Position numbers and translations under genes: made by a program. Shown here piece by piece: positions 56,001 to 64,000 of a stretch of 64,000 nt of DNA. The DNA lies in the NCBI GenBank assembly GCA_943736015.1, contig OX031072.1, positions 10,381,501 through 10,445,500 of the forward strand, in the 5' to 3' direction. Source of the stretch: Tridacna crocea. Its lineage: Eukaryota > Mollusca > Bivalvia > Cardiida > Cardiidae. Within the stretch, counting starts at the first letter, position 1; every line of letters begins with the position of its first letter. The notes beneath the pieces were generated by a model that was given only the letters and a program-made list of their open reading frames with translations, did not search any database and was not told the DNA's origin.

Positions 56001-56203
56001 GTAATACTTCTCAAGGTCTAATATTTTGTTGTCTGGTATAGAGTTACTGTTGTCAAGGTCTTTTTTCTCTTTCATTTCAGAGTATGGTTGAATTTGTCAA
56101 AGATAGAGCCAGTGAAACTGGGTTACAGTCGAGGCTACTAGACAGCACATGTGGAACAGAAATAAGAGGGATTCAAGATAAAGTGAAGAAAGCATCATCA
56201 TGA
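50034..56203 (+). CDS. MRPL20: Mitochondrial large-subunit ribosomal protein bL20m (five exons)
   Basis: Exons are 50034-50129, 52112-52222, 53664-53741, 54805-54870 and 56081-56203 (stop TGA included). All junctions are phase 0, with good CAG acceptors and GT donors (GTACGT, GTAAGG, GTATGA, GTAAGC). The spliced product is 157 aa, close to the ~149 aa of vertebrate MRPL20. It is colinear with the family: N-terminal basic segment, FTGRSWNCYTLGIRLVNRAL (vertebrate FRGRKNRCYRLAVR-like), and LANLAIYEPRTFQSMVEF (vertebrate LADLAIYEPKTFKSL). bL20m binds 23S-type rRNA early in assembly of the mitochondrial large subunit. The Arg/Lys-rich N-terminus suits mitochondrial import. Introns are crowded with MITEs, and intron 1 carries a foldback. 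A broken partial copy lies at 5507-7690. Confidence 0.92.
50245..50390 (+). mobile_element. TTAA palindrome MITE, left part (copy B)
   Basis: Counterpart of 5721-5869, split by the foldback that follows. The right part is at ~51243-51316 and ends AAGAGTTAA. Confidence 0.75.
50391..51242. mobile_element. Foldback element in MRPL20 intron 1 (copy B)
   Basis: Inverted arms ~50395-50755 and ~50890-51235, the same insertion as 5870-6712. The centre (50757-50850) carries TCCGTCCGTCTGTC and CAACTCCTCCTACAG, like the head of the 18463 array. Confidence 0.75.
51673..51906 (-). mobile_element. TTAA palindrome MITE
   Basis: TTAACTCTTTACCACACATC at the left and GTGTGGTAAAGAGTTAA at the right. Counterpart of 7128-7361, with an identical core. 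Confidence 0.9.
52262..52483 (+). mobile_element. TTAA palindrome MITE, MRPL20 intron 2
   Basis: Starts near TTTATCACACGATCCCAAC, 40 bp after the exon 2 donor, and ends GTACGGTAAAGAGTTTAA. Counterpart of 7730-7952. Confidence 0.85.
52755..52976 (-). mobile_element. TTAA palindrome MITE, copy B only
   Basis: TTAACTCTTTACCAAACAAC at the left and GGGAGTAAAGAGCTAAG at the right. Copy A lacks this segment, so it is either a later insertion or a deletion in A. Confidence 0.85.
53249..53470 (-). mobile_element. TTAA palindrome MITE, MRPL20 intron 2
   Basis: TCAACCCTTTACCAAATGAC at the left and GTGTGGTAAAGGATTA at the right. Copy A keeps only TTAACCCTTTAC at ~8117, as after an internal deletion. 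Confidence 0.85.
53943..53983. repeat. CCATGTCAGTCTG hairpin
   Basis: CCCATGTCAGTCTGTGTGG and AAGTCTGACATGGG form an inverted repeat around GACAACG. Confidence 0.6.
54015..54237 (-). mobile_element. TTAA palindrome MITE, MRPL20 intron 3
   Basis: TTAACTTTTTACCAAACAAC at the left and GTTTGGTAAAGAATTAA at the right, core nearly perfect. Confidence 0.9.
54472..54674 (+). mobile_element. TTAA palindrome MITE, MRPL20 intron 3
   Basis: TTAATCTATTACCACACAAT at the left and TTTGGTAAAGAGTTAA at the right, perfect core at ~54529-54595. A broken half-palindrome lies just before it at ~54295-54345. Confidence 0.9.
54940..55169 (+). mobile_element. TTAA palindrome MITE, MRPL20 intron 4
   Basis: TTAACCCTGTACCACACAAT at the left and GTGGTAAAGAGCTAA at the right. 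The arms carry the matched variant CCTTGT/ACAAGG in place of CATTGT/ACAATG. Confidence 0.9.
55700..55985 (+). mobile_element. Decayed TTAA palindrome MITE, MRPL20 intron 4
   Basis: GAGGAAAAGGGCTTTTAAAA, a poor palindrome, then GTTGTCTGCAAATGCTTTCG and GTCGTTTGGCAATGAGTTAA. Confidence 0.6.
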
Positions 56204-56235
56204 CATCATCATCATAGACTTTGTGAATGAGTTGT

Positions 56236-56464
56236 TTAACCCTTTCCCAAACAAGCCCTGGTTTTTTCGGCTCAGGAATAGAAGCCTTTTGAAAACATTG
56301 TGGGAAAAGGAGAAAATGCTGGTAACCAGCATTTTCTCCTTTTCCCACAATGTTTTCTATCCTATCATATAGAAAAATCATCTTTTTAGCAACTGTTAAT
56401 TTGTCATCTGCAGAATGCTTTCAATTTGGTCTGGTCCAAAAGTTGCCATTTGGGAAAGGGTTAA
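56236..56464 (+). mobile_element. TTAA palindrome MITE, 33 bp after MRPL20 stop
   Basis: TTAACCCTTTCCCAAACAAG at the left and TTTGGGAAAGGGTTAA at the right, perfect core at ~56291-56357. It probably falls in the MRPL20 3' UTR. Confidence 0.9.
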
Positions 56465-56718
56465 AAGCACACTAACAGCAAGAAGTAAAACAATTCAGGA
56501 TTCAAAATGCAGTTTGCAACGTATGAGCTATCAAGTTGGGCTTGTTTAAGACTGTTGTTTGGTGTAGATTTAAAATACTAGTATTGATGACCTAGAGGTA
56601 GAAAGCATTTGAAAATGAAGAGAGAAGGGAGAAAATCCTGGTAATCATGTTTAGAGTTACATAACATTTTTCGTCTGAAAATGCTTTCAATTTTAGACAA
56701 GGCGAAATGTTTTAAAGT

Positions 56719-56943
56719 TTAACTCTTTACCAAATGACAAAATTTTAGACTGGCCCAAAATGAAATCACTTGTAGACAACAAAATAACATAACTCAAAAA
56801 TTGAAGTTTGTTTCCAGCAAGGTAGAAAAAATTGCGGCAAAAGGAGAAAATGCTGGTTAACAGCATTTTCTCCTTTTCCCACAATGTTTTCATAAGGGAT
56901 CTATTGTGGTTGTAAAAACAGTGATTGTTTGGTAAAGGGTTAA
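56719..56943 (-). mobile_element. TTAA palindrome MITE
   Basis: TTAACTCTTTACCAAATGAC at the left and GTTTGGTAAAGGGTTAA at the right. A more decayed relative precedes it at ~56570-56710. Confidence 0.9.
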
Positions 56944-57178
56944 TAAAGATTTCAGAAATTAAACTGTGGACGTACTTGGTGTGTGAAATGTTAGATGACA
57001 CTATAGTAATATTTACCGGTATGTGATTGTTTATGCAAAAATAATAATACTATTAAAAGAGTCAAAAGGCTATCACATCTAGAGTTTTATTATCAGATAT
57101 GAAACAAAGTCTCTAAACTTGTCTGAAAATGCTGGAGAAATGTTCATGCTTAATGCTTTACCAAACAAATTTTTGTAT

Positions 57179-57407
57179 TTAACCCATTACCACACAATCC
57201 CTACTTTTGACGCCCCGGAGAAAGAAGCCTTTTGAAAACCCTGTGGGAAAAGGAGAAAATGCTGGTAACCAGCATTTTCTCCTTTTCCCACAGGGTTTTC
57301 TAGCCTTCCCAGAACAAATTTTAATTTTTCAGTCACCTTTATTTTTTCGTCTGCAAATGCTTTCAATTTGAACCAGTCTATTTTTTTCTCGTGTGGTAAT
57401 GGGTTAA
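57179..57407 (+). mobile_element. TTAA palindrome MITE, first of an abutting pair
   Basis: TTAACCCATTACCACACAAT at the left and GTGTGGTAATGGGTTAA at the right. The 67-nt core at 57234-57300 is a perfect palindrome with matched CCCTGTGGG/CCCACAGGG. Confidence 0.92.
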
Positions 57408-57587
57408 ATGGCCTTTTCAGAACATTTGGGAAAAGGAGATGCTTATAACAAGCATTTTCTCCTTTTCCCACAATGTTTTCTACCCTTTCCAATAAAAATT
57501 TCAATTTTTTAGCCACATTCATTTGGTCATCTCCAAATACTTTCAATTTGGACCAGGCTATAATTTTGTTGTTTGGTTAAGAGTTGA
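57404..57587 (+). mobile_element. TTAA palindrome MITE, second of an abutting pair
   Basis: Begins at the TTAA that ends the previous copy. The left side is shortened (TTAAATGGCCTTTTCAGAAC). The right end is GTTTGGTTAAGAGTT. Confidence 0.8.
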
Positions 57588-57949
57588 TGCCACTCCAAAC
57601 ACATTTTTTTTTTGCTTTCAATTTGGGCTAGTCTAGAAACTTTTCCCATGTTGTAACAGGGTTGATTCTTTATCGAGCAATCTCAAGCTTGAACAAGTCT
57701 GGAAAATAAATATTCTGTAAACACTGTGTGAAAGTATAGACTATAAGAATTGACCTGGTCAGTCTGAAGTATCACTGTTACAAATCACTGCATTATAGGC
57801 CGAGGCAAAATAGTATATAATTCTGAAATCCATCTTGAGTAGTCAAATGAAATGCAAAATAAAGACCACTAGTTCTGAACAACATGGATATGAAGCACCT
57901 TTTTCACAATGTTTTGACAAGGTGACAGAGTATGCACTTCATGTGTCCA

Positions 57950-58179
57950 TTAACACTTTATCATATAATCCTGACATTTAACGACCGTGATGAAGAAAGC
58001 TTACGGAAACATTGTGAGAAAAGGAGAAAATGCTGGTAACCAGCATTTTCTCCTTTTCCCACAATGTTTTCTATCCTGGCCAAATCAAATTTCAATTTTT
58101 GATTCACACTTTATTTTTTCATTTGCAAATATTTTTAGTTTGGACAAGTCCAAAATACTGTCAGTCGGTAACGAGTTAA
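57950..58179 (+). mobile_element. TTAA palindrome MITE
   Basis: TTAACACTTTATCATATAAT at the left and GTCGGTAACGAGTTAA at the right, with an almost perfect core. Confidence 0.88.
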
Positions 58180-58462
58180 GCAAAGCATTGATAAAAGTTC
58201 TTTTATAATGCATGTCTTTTTCAACTAACATTTACAAACTGGCTTGACGCCACTAAAAACAAACTAGTCGCTGTATGGCAAAGGTTAGCCAAGCCCTGCC
58301 AGGTCAATTCTAACAGTCTATACATGGACAAAAATAAATCAACACAACACATGTGCTTTTTTTTTTTGACAGTTTTGCCCCTTTTCGACTTAGAAAATCC
58401 AGCAAATACAGCTGAGTATTGGCACTCACATGCAGTGCTCTTCTTAAAATTCTAGTGGCTTT

Positions 58463-58691
58463 TTAACCCTTTCCCAAACAGCAAATTTTGGACCAGACCA
58501 AATTGAAAACATTTTGCAAATGACAAATTAACAGTTGCTAAAATGATGATTTTTCTATATTGTAGAGTAGAAAACATTGTGGGAAAGGGAGAAAATGCTG
58601 GTTACCAGCATTTTCTCCTTTTCCCACAATGTTTTCAAAAGGCTACTATTTCAGACCCGTAAAAACCAGGGATTGTTTGGGAAAGGGTTAA
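58463..58691 (-). mobile_element. TTAA palindrome MITE
   Basis: TTAACCCTTTCCCAAACAGC at the left and TTTGGGAAAGGGTTAA at the right. Close to 42813-43041. Confidence 0.9.
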
Positions 58692-58869
58692 GCCTCTCTA
58701 TGCTTTTCCTCATTTCAAGCAAATTCAAGATGAGCAATCATATTCTGTGGTAAGATTGATTATCCTTTATTTCTTGGACAGATTTTCAAACTTGCAGCCT
58801 CATGTTTATTAGCCCTGGTCATTACCACTGAACTACTAGGACCAAGGTTTAAATCTTCTGGAGATATTG

Positions 58870-59065
58870 GAACTTACTTCATTAGCAAATGACACAGTTT
58901 TAGACTTGTACATGTTAAAAGCATCAGTTTGTAGACAAGAAAAGTTGAAATCATCGTGCGAAAAGGAGAAAATGCTGGTGGCAGCTTTTTCTCCTTTTTT
59001 CACTGTGTTTGCTAAAGCTTTCTTCCTGGGGATCACTGCAAGTTGGGACTGTGTGAGAAGGGATA
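58870..59065 (-). mobile_element. Decayed TTAA palindrome MITE
   Basis: GCAAATGACACAGTTTTAGA, a degraded core with GTGGCAGCTTTTTCTCC, and GTGTGAGAAGGGATAA. Confidence 0.65.
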
Positions 59066-59168
59066 ACTATTTACTTCTAAGTCAATGAACACACCACTGG
59101 TGCATAAGGATCTGTACAAAAAACAAGTGTTGGAAACACAGTTCTTTCAAAAATACAAAATATCTAAG

Positions 59169-59359
59169 CATAACTCTTTCCAACAATTACCCAACTTTTA
59201 ACAAACCTGACAAAGAAGCCTGTTGAAAATATTGTGGGAAAAGGAGAAAATGTTGATAGCCTGCATTATCTCCTTTTCCCACAAAGTTTTCTACCTTTCC
59301 CAAAGTAAATTTTAGTCACATTTATGATTATAATTATACATGTAATATCTAAAGCTTAA
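59169..59359 (+). mobile_element. TTAA palindrome MITE, first of three abutting
   Basis: ATAACTCTTTCCAACAATTA at the left, core with AATGTTGATAGCCTGCATTA, and the right end merges with the next copy at TTAA 59356-59359. Confidence 0.75.
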
Positions 59360-59552
59360 CCTTACAACACAATATCTGACTTTGAACAACCTTAGAAAGA
59401 AGCCTGCTGCTTACCAGTCTTTGCTCCTTTTCCCACAAAGTTTTCTACCTTACCAAAAACAAATTTCAAATTTTCAGTCAGATTTATCTTACTGTCTGCT
59501 ACTGCTTTACTTCGGGACAAATCTAAAACTTTGGAATGCAGTAAAGACTTAA
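59356..59552 (+). mobile_element. TTAA palindrome MITE, second of three abutting
   Basis: TTAACCTTACAACACAATAT at the left and GCAGTAAAGACTTAA at the right. One palindrome arm is lost. Confidence 0.75.
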
Positions 59553-59775
59553 CCCTTTACCCCATAGGGCATTTCTATCGTATCTCTAATTGACCTTAAA
59601 TAACAGCAAGGATGAAGCTGTTTTTTATGGGTATATGACACCTTTTCATTGCACAGAAAACATTGTGACAAAAGGTGAAATTGCTCATTATGAGCAATTG
59701 CACCTTTTGTCACAATGTTTTCCAAAGGCTCCTACAAGCAATGTGTAGAAATGAGTACCTATGGAGTAAAGGGTG
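59549..59775 (+). mobile_element. Second-family palindrome MITE, third of three abutting
   Basis: TTAACCCTTTACCCCATAGG at the left and GGAGTAAAGGGTGAAG at the right. Core arms GTGACAAAAGGTGAAATTGC around CATTATG. Compared with 17488-17718 the centre differs by matched bases (CAT/ATG against CGT/ACG). Confidence 0.88.
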
Positions 59776-60378
59776 AAGAAAGCTCAAAGCACATTTGGCA
59801 AACTACCGGTAAATCTATCATCTCCATAGGTGAAAAAGGGCTAATGCCAACAATATAAATTGAGATCTGACTGCACAGAATATGTTGTCTGATCTTGAAT
59901 TGATACCTGTTACTTGTTTTATCAATAATTTAAGATTAGAATATCTCTGAGTTTCAACGGACCGTAATTTCAGCCACTGATAGACTTCATATATACAAAC
60001 CTTGCCCTAGCAAAAGAGCACTTAATGTATCTTTGTGATGTATTATACGAATCGGGCCATCATGGACTGTATTCACCAACTATTCTTAATAACGTTCTTT
60101 GTCCCATTCTCCAGATTTTTCTATATTGGAAAATAACACAACCTCTGATTGGCTAAATCAAATGGTTTAGCCATTCAGAAATTGTGTTACTTTCAAGTTT
60201 CAAAAAATTCTGGAAAAAAAAGACCAAGAACGTTCTTAAGAATGGTCGATGAATATGGACCCAGATAATTATGGATCTACATAGCCCCTTTTTTGAACGA
60301 CTGACTAAGCTCTAAGCCCCCTTTACACAGGGCATGACTCATATTTGGCGCTGAGAGAGATAACGACTTTTTTTTCCT
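59776..60378. other. Non-coding DNA
   Basis: No gene is recognised. Part of an imperfect inverted repeat (TTCTTAATAACGTTCTTTGT and GACCAAGAACGTTCTTAAGA) lies at ~60082-60245. Confidence 0.5.
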
Positions 60379-60600
60379 TTAACTATGCAATGCCAACTTT
60401 TAGTGACCCTGGGAAAGAAGTCTTTTGAAAACGTTGCTGGAAAAGGAGAAAATGCTGGTAACCAGCATTTTCCCCTTTTCCTGAAAGATTTTCTACTCTA
60501 TCACAGCAAAATTGCACCATTTGAGCAATAATGAAATTGCCATCTGCAAACGCTTTCAACTTGGACAAGGCTTAATTTTTCTCATCTGGTAAAGGGTTAA
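60379..60600 (+). mobile_element. TTAA palindrome MITE downstream of GPCR
   Basis: TTAACTATGCAATGCC at the left and CATCTGGTAAAGGGTTAA at the right. The core outer stem no longer pairs (GTTGCTGG against CCTGAAAG). Confidence 0.85.
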
Positions 60601-60791
60601 AGTATCATCCATAAAAAAAGACATTTTTCTTCAGTTTGTTTCATCAGATGTAGGAATGTGTAGTGTAGCTTGATGCAAGACAATTTAAGTGTACAGGCCA
60701 ACTTGAGTTTTTGCAAGGCCGAAAAATGGTGCAAAGTACTTTGACAGATCTTGTCTGTCAATCTAGATGGGTCTCAATTGTCATTTTGGCC

Positions 60792-61961
60792 CTAAATTGG
60801 TGAACAATGGACACTAGAACTTCCAATGTCACATGATATTCTCCTTGATTCAATCTCAACAACGGCAGGCTTATGATCTTTTCCTGGGAGATCAGTCGTC
60901 ATCCGTTTAGACAAATTGCACTTAAAAAAGTTGAAAAAAGTTTCTCTGAATCTTGAACCACTCAGGAAGTACAAGATGAAATTGATTGAATGATTCAGAA
61001 AATGGAGCATGCTCACAATAGCCCAGACCACTTCTTGTATAGGCGTCATTGTCTTATTGACCCAATACCTTCTACCTATTAGAAACACTAGAACTGGGCT
61101 AACTAACACTAAGAACAGAAGATTGACAAGTAAAAGCATGAATGTGATTTGATTAGCACGATTGTCGTGGCTTGTACTTCTCCGCTGAAGACTTTTCCGA
61201 AATCTACTGTTCTGTATCACTTTCCACACAATGTATGTTCCTCCGATCAGAGATACAACTTGTGGAAAGAAAAAATATGTTGTGAAATGAAATGGATCCT
61301 GAAAATTTTCATAGAAAATTTTGTAGCTTTTATCATGTGTCCAAGAGCAAACTGGAACCTTGAAGCTAATATTCAGGCTCTGAGCATCGTCTCCACAAGT
61401 AGTATTTGACGATACCAGTATGGCTTGAAGTACATGTATATCTGAGTTGTTGCAGTGGTTCTGCTGAATAAAGGGGCTCTTCTTTGGTTTGTAATCAAGA
61501 TTGAAGCCATACAGGACGTGTGCATGTACAAAATAAGAAAATACAGCAATCAGTATTGAAATATATACTGATCGTTTAACAGAACAAAGTGTTCTAACTT
61601 TGTATGGCTTTGCTGTGCTTAAGATTCTCTCAAAGGTTAACGAAACAAGAAATAAAGATGACATTAGACCAGTCCCATATAGTATCCACCAGTGAACCTT
61701 GCAGGTCGCAACACCCAAATGTCTAATATCGTAACTGAAGTTATAAATGAGCCACCATCTGGGTATCCCACAAACAATTAGCAGCGTGTCTGAGACTGCC
61801 AGTCCAGTCAGATAAACTGTGGTCGAAGATCTTTTAGCTTTACGGTTCAAAACCAAAATGGTCAGAGAGTTACCAACAACTCCAAGAACGAAAATTATTG
61901 GCGTGCATATCGTCCATATCATTGGAGCAACTTCAGATCCACCCTTTTTATTTGCATCCAT
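60792..61961 (-). CDS. Rhodopsin-class GPCR, neuropeptide-receptor-like
   Basis: A 389-aa frame in a single exon, starting at ATG 61959-61961. Seven hydrophobic segments are seen: ~13-38 (VVGNS), 47-70 (LAVSD), 88-113, 131-152, 228-248, 271-296 and 309-333. Cys87 at the top of helix 3 suits the usual disulfide. The DRY position reads FER (110-112), and helix 7 reads NHSINFILY (323-331) in place of NPxxY. The second extracellular loop is long (~153-226) with several Cys and N-glycosylation sites (NNS, NTT, NIS). The helix 7 pattern NFILY-FLSGSRFRE is common among FMRFamide/TRH-receptor-like peptide GPCRs, which are expanded and often intronless in molluscs. The ligand cannot be told. The frame is clean, so it is probably functional. 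Confidence 0.88.
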   Translation of the reverse strand: MDANKKGGSEVAPMIWTICTPIIFVLGVVGNSLTILVLNRKAKRSSTTVYLTGLAVSDTLLIVCGIPRWWLIYNFSYDIRHLGVATCKVHWWILYGTGLMSSLFLVSLTFERILSTAKPYKVRTLCSVKRSVYISILIAVFSYFVHAHVLYGFNLDYKPKKSPFIQQNHCNNSDIHVLQAILVSSNTTCGDDAQSLNISFKVPVCSWTHDKSYKIFYENFQDPFHFTTYFFFPQVVSLIGGTYIVWKVIQNSRFRKSLQRRSTSHDNRANQITFMLLLVNLLFLVLVSPVLVFLIGRRYWVNKTMTPIQEVVWAIVSMLHFLNHSINFILYFLSGSRFRETFFNFFKCNLSKRMTTDLPGKDHKPAVVEIESRRISCDIGSSSVHCSPI

Positions 61962-62160
61962 GTTTAGTAACTGTGTTGTAAATATCCTTTTTAAACAAGT
62001 AAAACGATAAGAAAGATTGTTTATCTTAACATTTTGTAGACATTGCTAACCCAACAAATTGCCACATTTCAGAATATTTATGATGAAATGTGTTTCAGAA
62101 AGACTGTATATATAACTGCCCATTACCATGCCTCTTCAAAGTCACATGACCATGGAAGTA

Positions 62161-63177
62161 CAGGGTGTCAGGAAAGTAAGGTAACACTTTCGTACATTTA
62201 TATTTTGGCTTAAAATACAAGATAACAAGATGAAAAATATATATACATGTAAATAAAACGTGTAAGTTTTTTTGTGTGATAATTCAATTTTCTTTACACT
62301 TTGTTTTTTTATACAGATTTCAATTCAAAAGTCCTCTTTCTGTCATTGGCGTTATTTTACTCATAATGGCGTTTTCAGTGAGACGGCAGATTATGCTCTT
62401 TCCATGCCCATCATGCCCGATGATATTGTGAATCACTTCAGCACACATTTCAATATCAATCTTCTTTATTTCACTGTAAGTGGTCTTTAAAAATATGGCT
62501 GTGTTGTCTTGGTTGAGGCTGTCAACCTTTGACCTTTTAAACTAACAGAAAGAAGTTGCTCATGTTGAAATCAGAATAAAGTCGCCCTCATTGCAAAGCA
62601 ACTGGTTCATGCAGGAAAGTGTTACGCCACACTCATCTAAATCTGTGACAGACTTTTTATATAATATGCTCAGTGATATAAGGTAATGTCTAAACGATAT
62701 CCGGAGGTAAGACATGGTTGAATATCGTGGCCTGCACACAGTCCAAAACTCAACCTTAACCTACATGACTTCCTCCTTTGCAGTGTGTTGAAGTCAAAGG
62801 TCTACGATCCCAACCTAAACAACCCAGACCTGTCGTTAAAAAAATCCTTCTAGTGAAATCAGTATGATTGATATTTGAATGCATTTCAAAGTGAGTGAAA
62901 ATTTCATTGTGTGTGTTCGGAAAGGAAAGAGTGTAAAAGGTCGTCACATTGACGTGAAAACATCATTAATTACTAAAACGACGCCATTGACCGAAAAAGG
63001 ACTTTTGAAGTGAAATCTGTATAAAAGCGCAAAGTGTTATGAAAATTCAATTAAATTATCACACAAAAAAACTTACACGTTTTATTTACATGTATATATA
63101 TTTTTCATTTCGTTCTCTTACATTTTAAGCCAAAATATATAAGTACGAAAGTGTTACCTTACTTTCCGGACACCCTG
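62161..63177. mobile_element. 1.0-kb Tc1/mariner-type non-autonomous element
   Basis: The ends CAGGGTGTC(A/C)GGAAAGTAAG are inverted at 62161 and 63177, each flanked by TA (62159-62160 and 63178-63179). The inverted repeat runs ~130 bp through TTACACGTTTTATTTACATG. More inverted similarity lies inside (ACAGATTTCA ... TGAAATCTGT). No transposase frame is readable. It lies 200 bp upstream of the GPCR start codon and may carry or separate promoter DNA. Confidence 0.85.
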
Positions 63178-63615
63178 TATAAGCTCAGTGGCATACAGTA
63201 ACTCCTACAGATTTACCTTGCTTTACAATGAAAATCTTACGTTTTTGCTAGGTCAATACATCTGGAGTCTAATCATCCAACAAAAATAGGTTAATAATTA
63301 CAATAATTGAAAATTACAGCATGAAAACCAATTTTTGAGATCTTAATGAAATACAATAGGGTAGTTCATTTTAGGCTAAAATATCAAAGCTTCAATTCAA
63401 TCCCAAGTGAATGCTGTATAATGGAAAGACAATTTTTTTCTCGGTAACCGAATGCAACTTTAATGCTTACTAGCAAAAAATTTCATTTTGATCAAAAGTC
63501 TTGTATGTCAAATTGGTAAAATGATCACAAATGTAATGGTTATATAATGGATTAATTCCAAGAGGGAGACCATCCTCTGAGCTCTTTATTATCTGAAATC
63601 TTATTCTGGGTTGCT
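63178..63615. other. Non-coding DNA
   Basis: AT-rich sequence in which nothing is recognised. Confidence 0.5.
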
Positions 63616-63844
63616 TTAACCCTTTACCAAACAATCACTGATTTTTATGACCCTGAGATAGAAGCCTTTTGAAAACATTGTGGGAAAAGGAGAAAATGCT
63701 GGTAACCAGCATTTTCTCCTTTTCCCACAATGTTTCCTACCCCGCTGGAAACCAATTAAATTTTTTGAGATATGTTTATTTTGTTGTCTGCAAGTGCTTT
63801 CAATTTGGGCCAGTCTAGAATTTTGTCATTTGGCTAAGGTTTAA
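63616..63844 (+). mobile_element. TTAA palindrome MITE
   Basis: TTAACCCTTTACCAAACAAT at the left and TTTGGCTAAGGTTTAA at the right, near-perfect core at ~63670-63736. Confidence 0.9.
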
Positions 63845-64000
63845 TATATCAAATTATGAAACTTCGCTTTGAAAAAGCAGAAAACATCTTTGGAATAAGG
63901 AGACAATGCTGGTTACCATTATTTCCTGCTCGTCCTACAATGTTTTCTAAAGGCCTCTTCCATCAAGCCATTAAACCTTGGCACTGTGTGGTAAAGGCTT
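63841..64000 (-). mobile_element. TTAA palindrome MITE, abutting and cut by window end
   Basis: GCAGAAAACATCTTTGGAAT, a diverged core, and GTGTGGTAAAGGCTT as the last bases of the window. Confidence 0.65.

Noticed and set aside
51710..60568. Many short frames on both strands sharing GKGENAGYQHFLLFPQ
   Set aside because: This peptide is the translation of the MITE palindrome and appears wherever a copy lies. It is not a gene family.
62272..62947. Short frames inside the TA-flanked element as a mariner transposase
   Set aside because: No DDE/DDD motif or helix-turn-helix could be seen, and the frames are under 75 codons. The element is treated as non-autonomous.
1..64000. Bacterial operons, replication origins or riboswitches
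   Set aside because: Spliced genes, retrotransposons, SINEs and sparse coding density show an animal nuclear genome. None of these bacterial features is expected or seen.

Overview
The window is AT-rich animal DNA with spliced genes, very dense interspersed repeats and no bacterial-style gene packing. The repeats point to a mollusc, most likely a bivalve: Helentron-like elements built on ~157-bp tandem units, a tRNA-headed SINE, a DIRS-type retrotransposon and many small TTAA-flanked elements. This placement is an inference from repeat style, not from a search.

Four loci look like cellular genes. A KCTD7-like BTB protein with a long Phe-Gly/Gln-rich tail is coded at 406-2223, with its first exon outside the window. 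A second copy lies at 33477-35792. A mitochondrial ribosomal protein bL20m (MRPL20) gene has five exons, all with phase-0 junctions, at 50034-56203. A broken two-exon copy of it lies at 5507-7690. A single-exon rhodopsin-class GPCR is on the minus strand at 60792-61961.

The KCTD7-like and MRPL20 loci belong to one segmental duplication: copy A is 1 to ~8175 (open at the window edge) and copy B is ~33961 to ~53532. Copy B is longer because later insertions interrupt it: a DIRS-type retrotransposon, a TTAA element carrying two further MITEs, a foldback, a Helentron-like element and a 2.03-kb transposon with 4-bp target duplications. The copies have decayed reciprocally. The KCTD7-like frame is open in A but has two nonsense codons near the end in B. 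MRPL20 is intact in B, but in A it is frameshifted by a 16-bp tandem duplication and lacks exons 3-5.

Between the copies (8.2-34 kb) lies mostly transposon-derived DNA: a 5'-truncated non-LTR retrotransposon, elements whose termini are arrays of short repeated words, two very large inverted repeats, a SINE, small inverted-repeat elements and a second LINE remnant. From 51 to 60.6 kb the MRPL20 introns and 3' flank carry a copy of one MITE family roughly every 500 bp.

That MITE family is the dominant structure of the window, with about 36 clear copies. It has TTAA target sites, CCCTTTACC-type ends and a central ~67-nt near-perfect palindrome. One copy supplies the stop codon and 3' UTR of the KCTD7-like gene, some copies sit end to end sharing one TTAA, and several differ from the consensus by matched changes in both palindrome arms. 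Nothing in the sequence suggests that the genes here form one pathway. The interest lies in the duplication, the FG-tailed BTB protein and the repeat biology.
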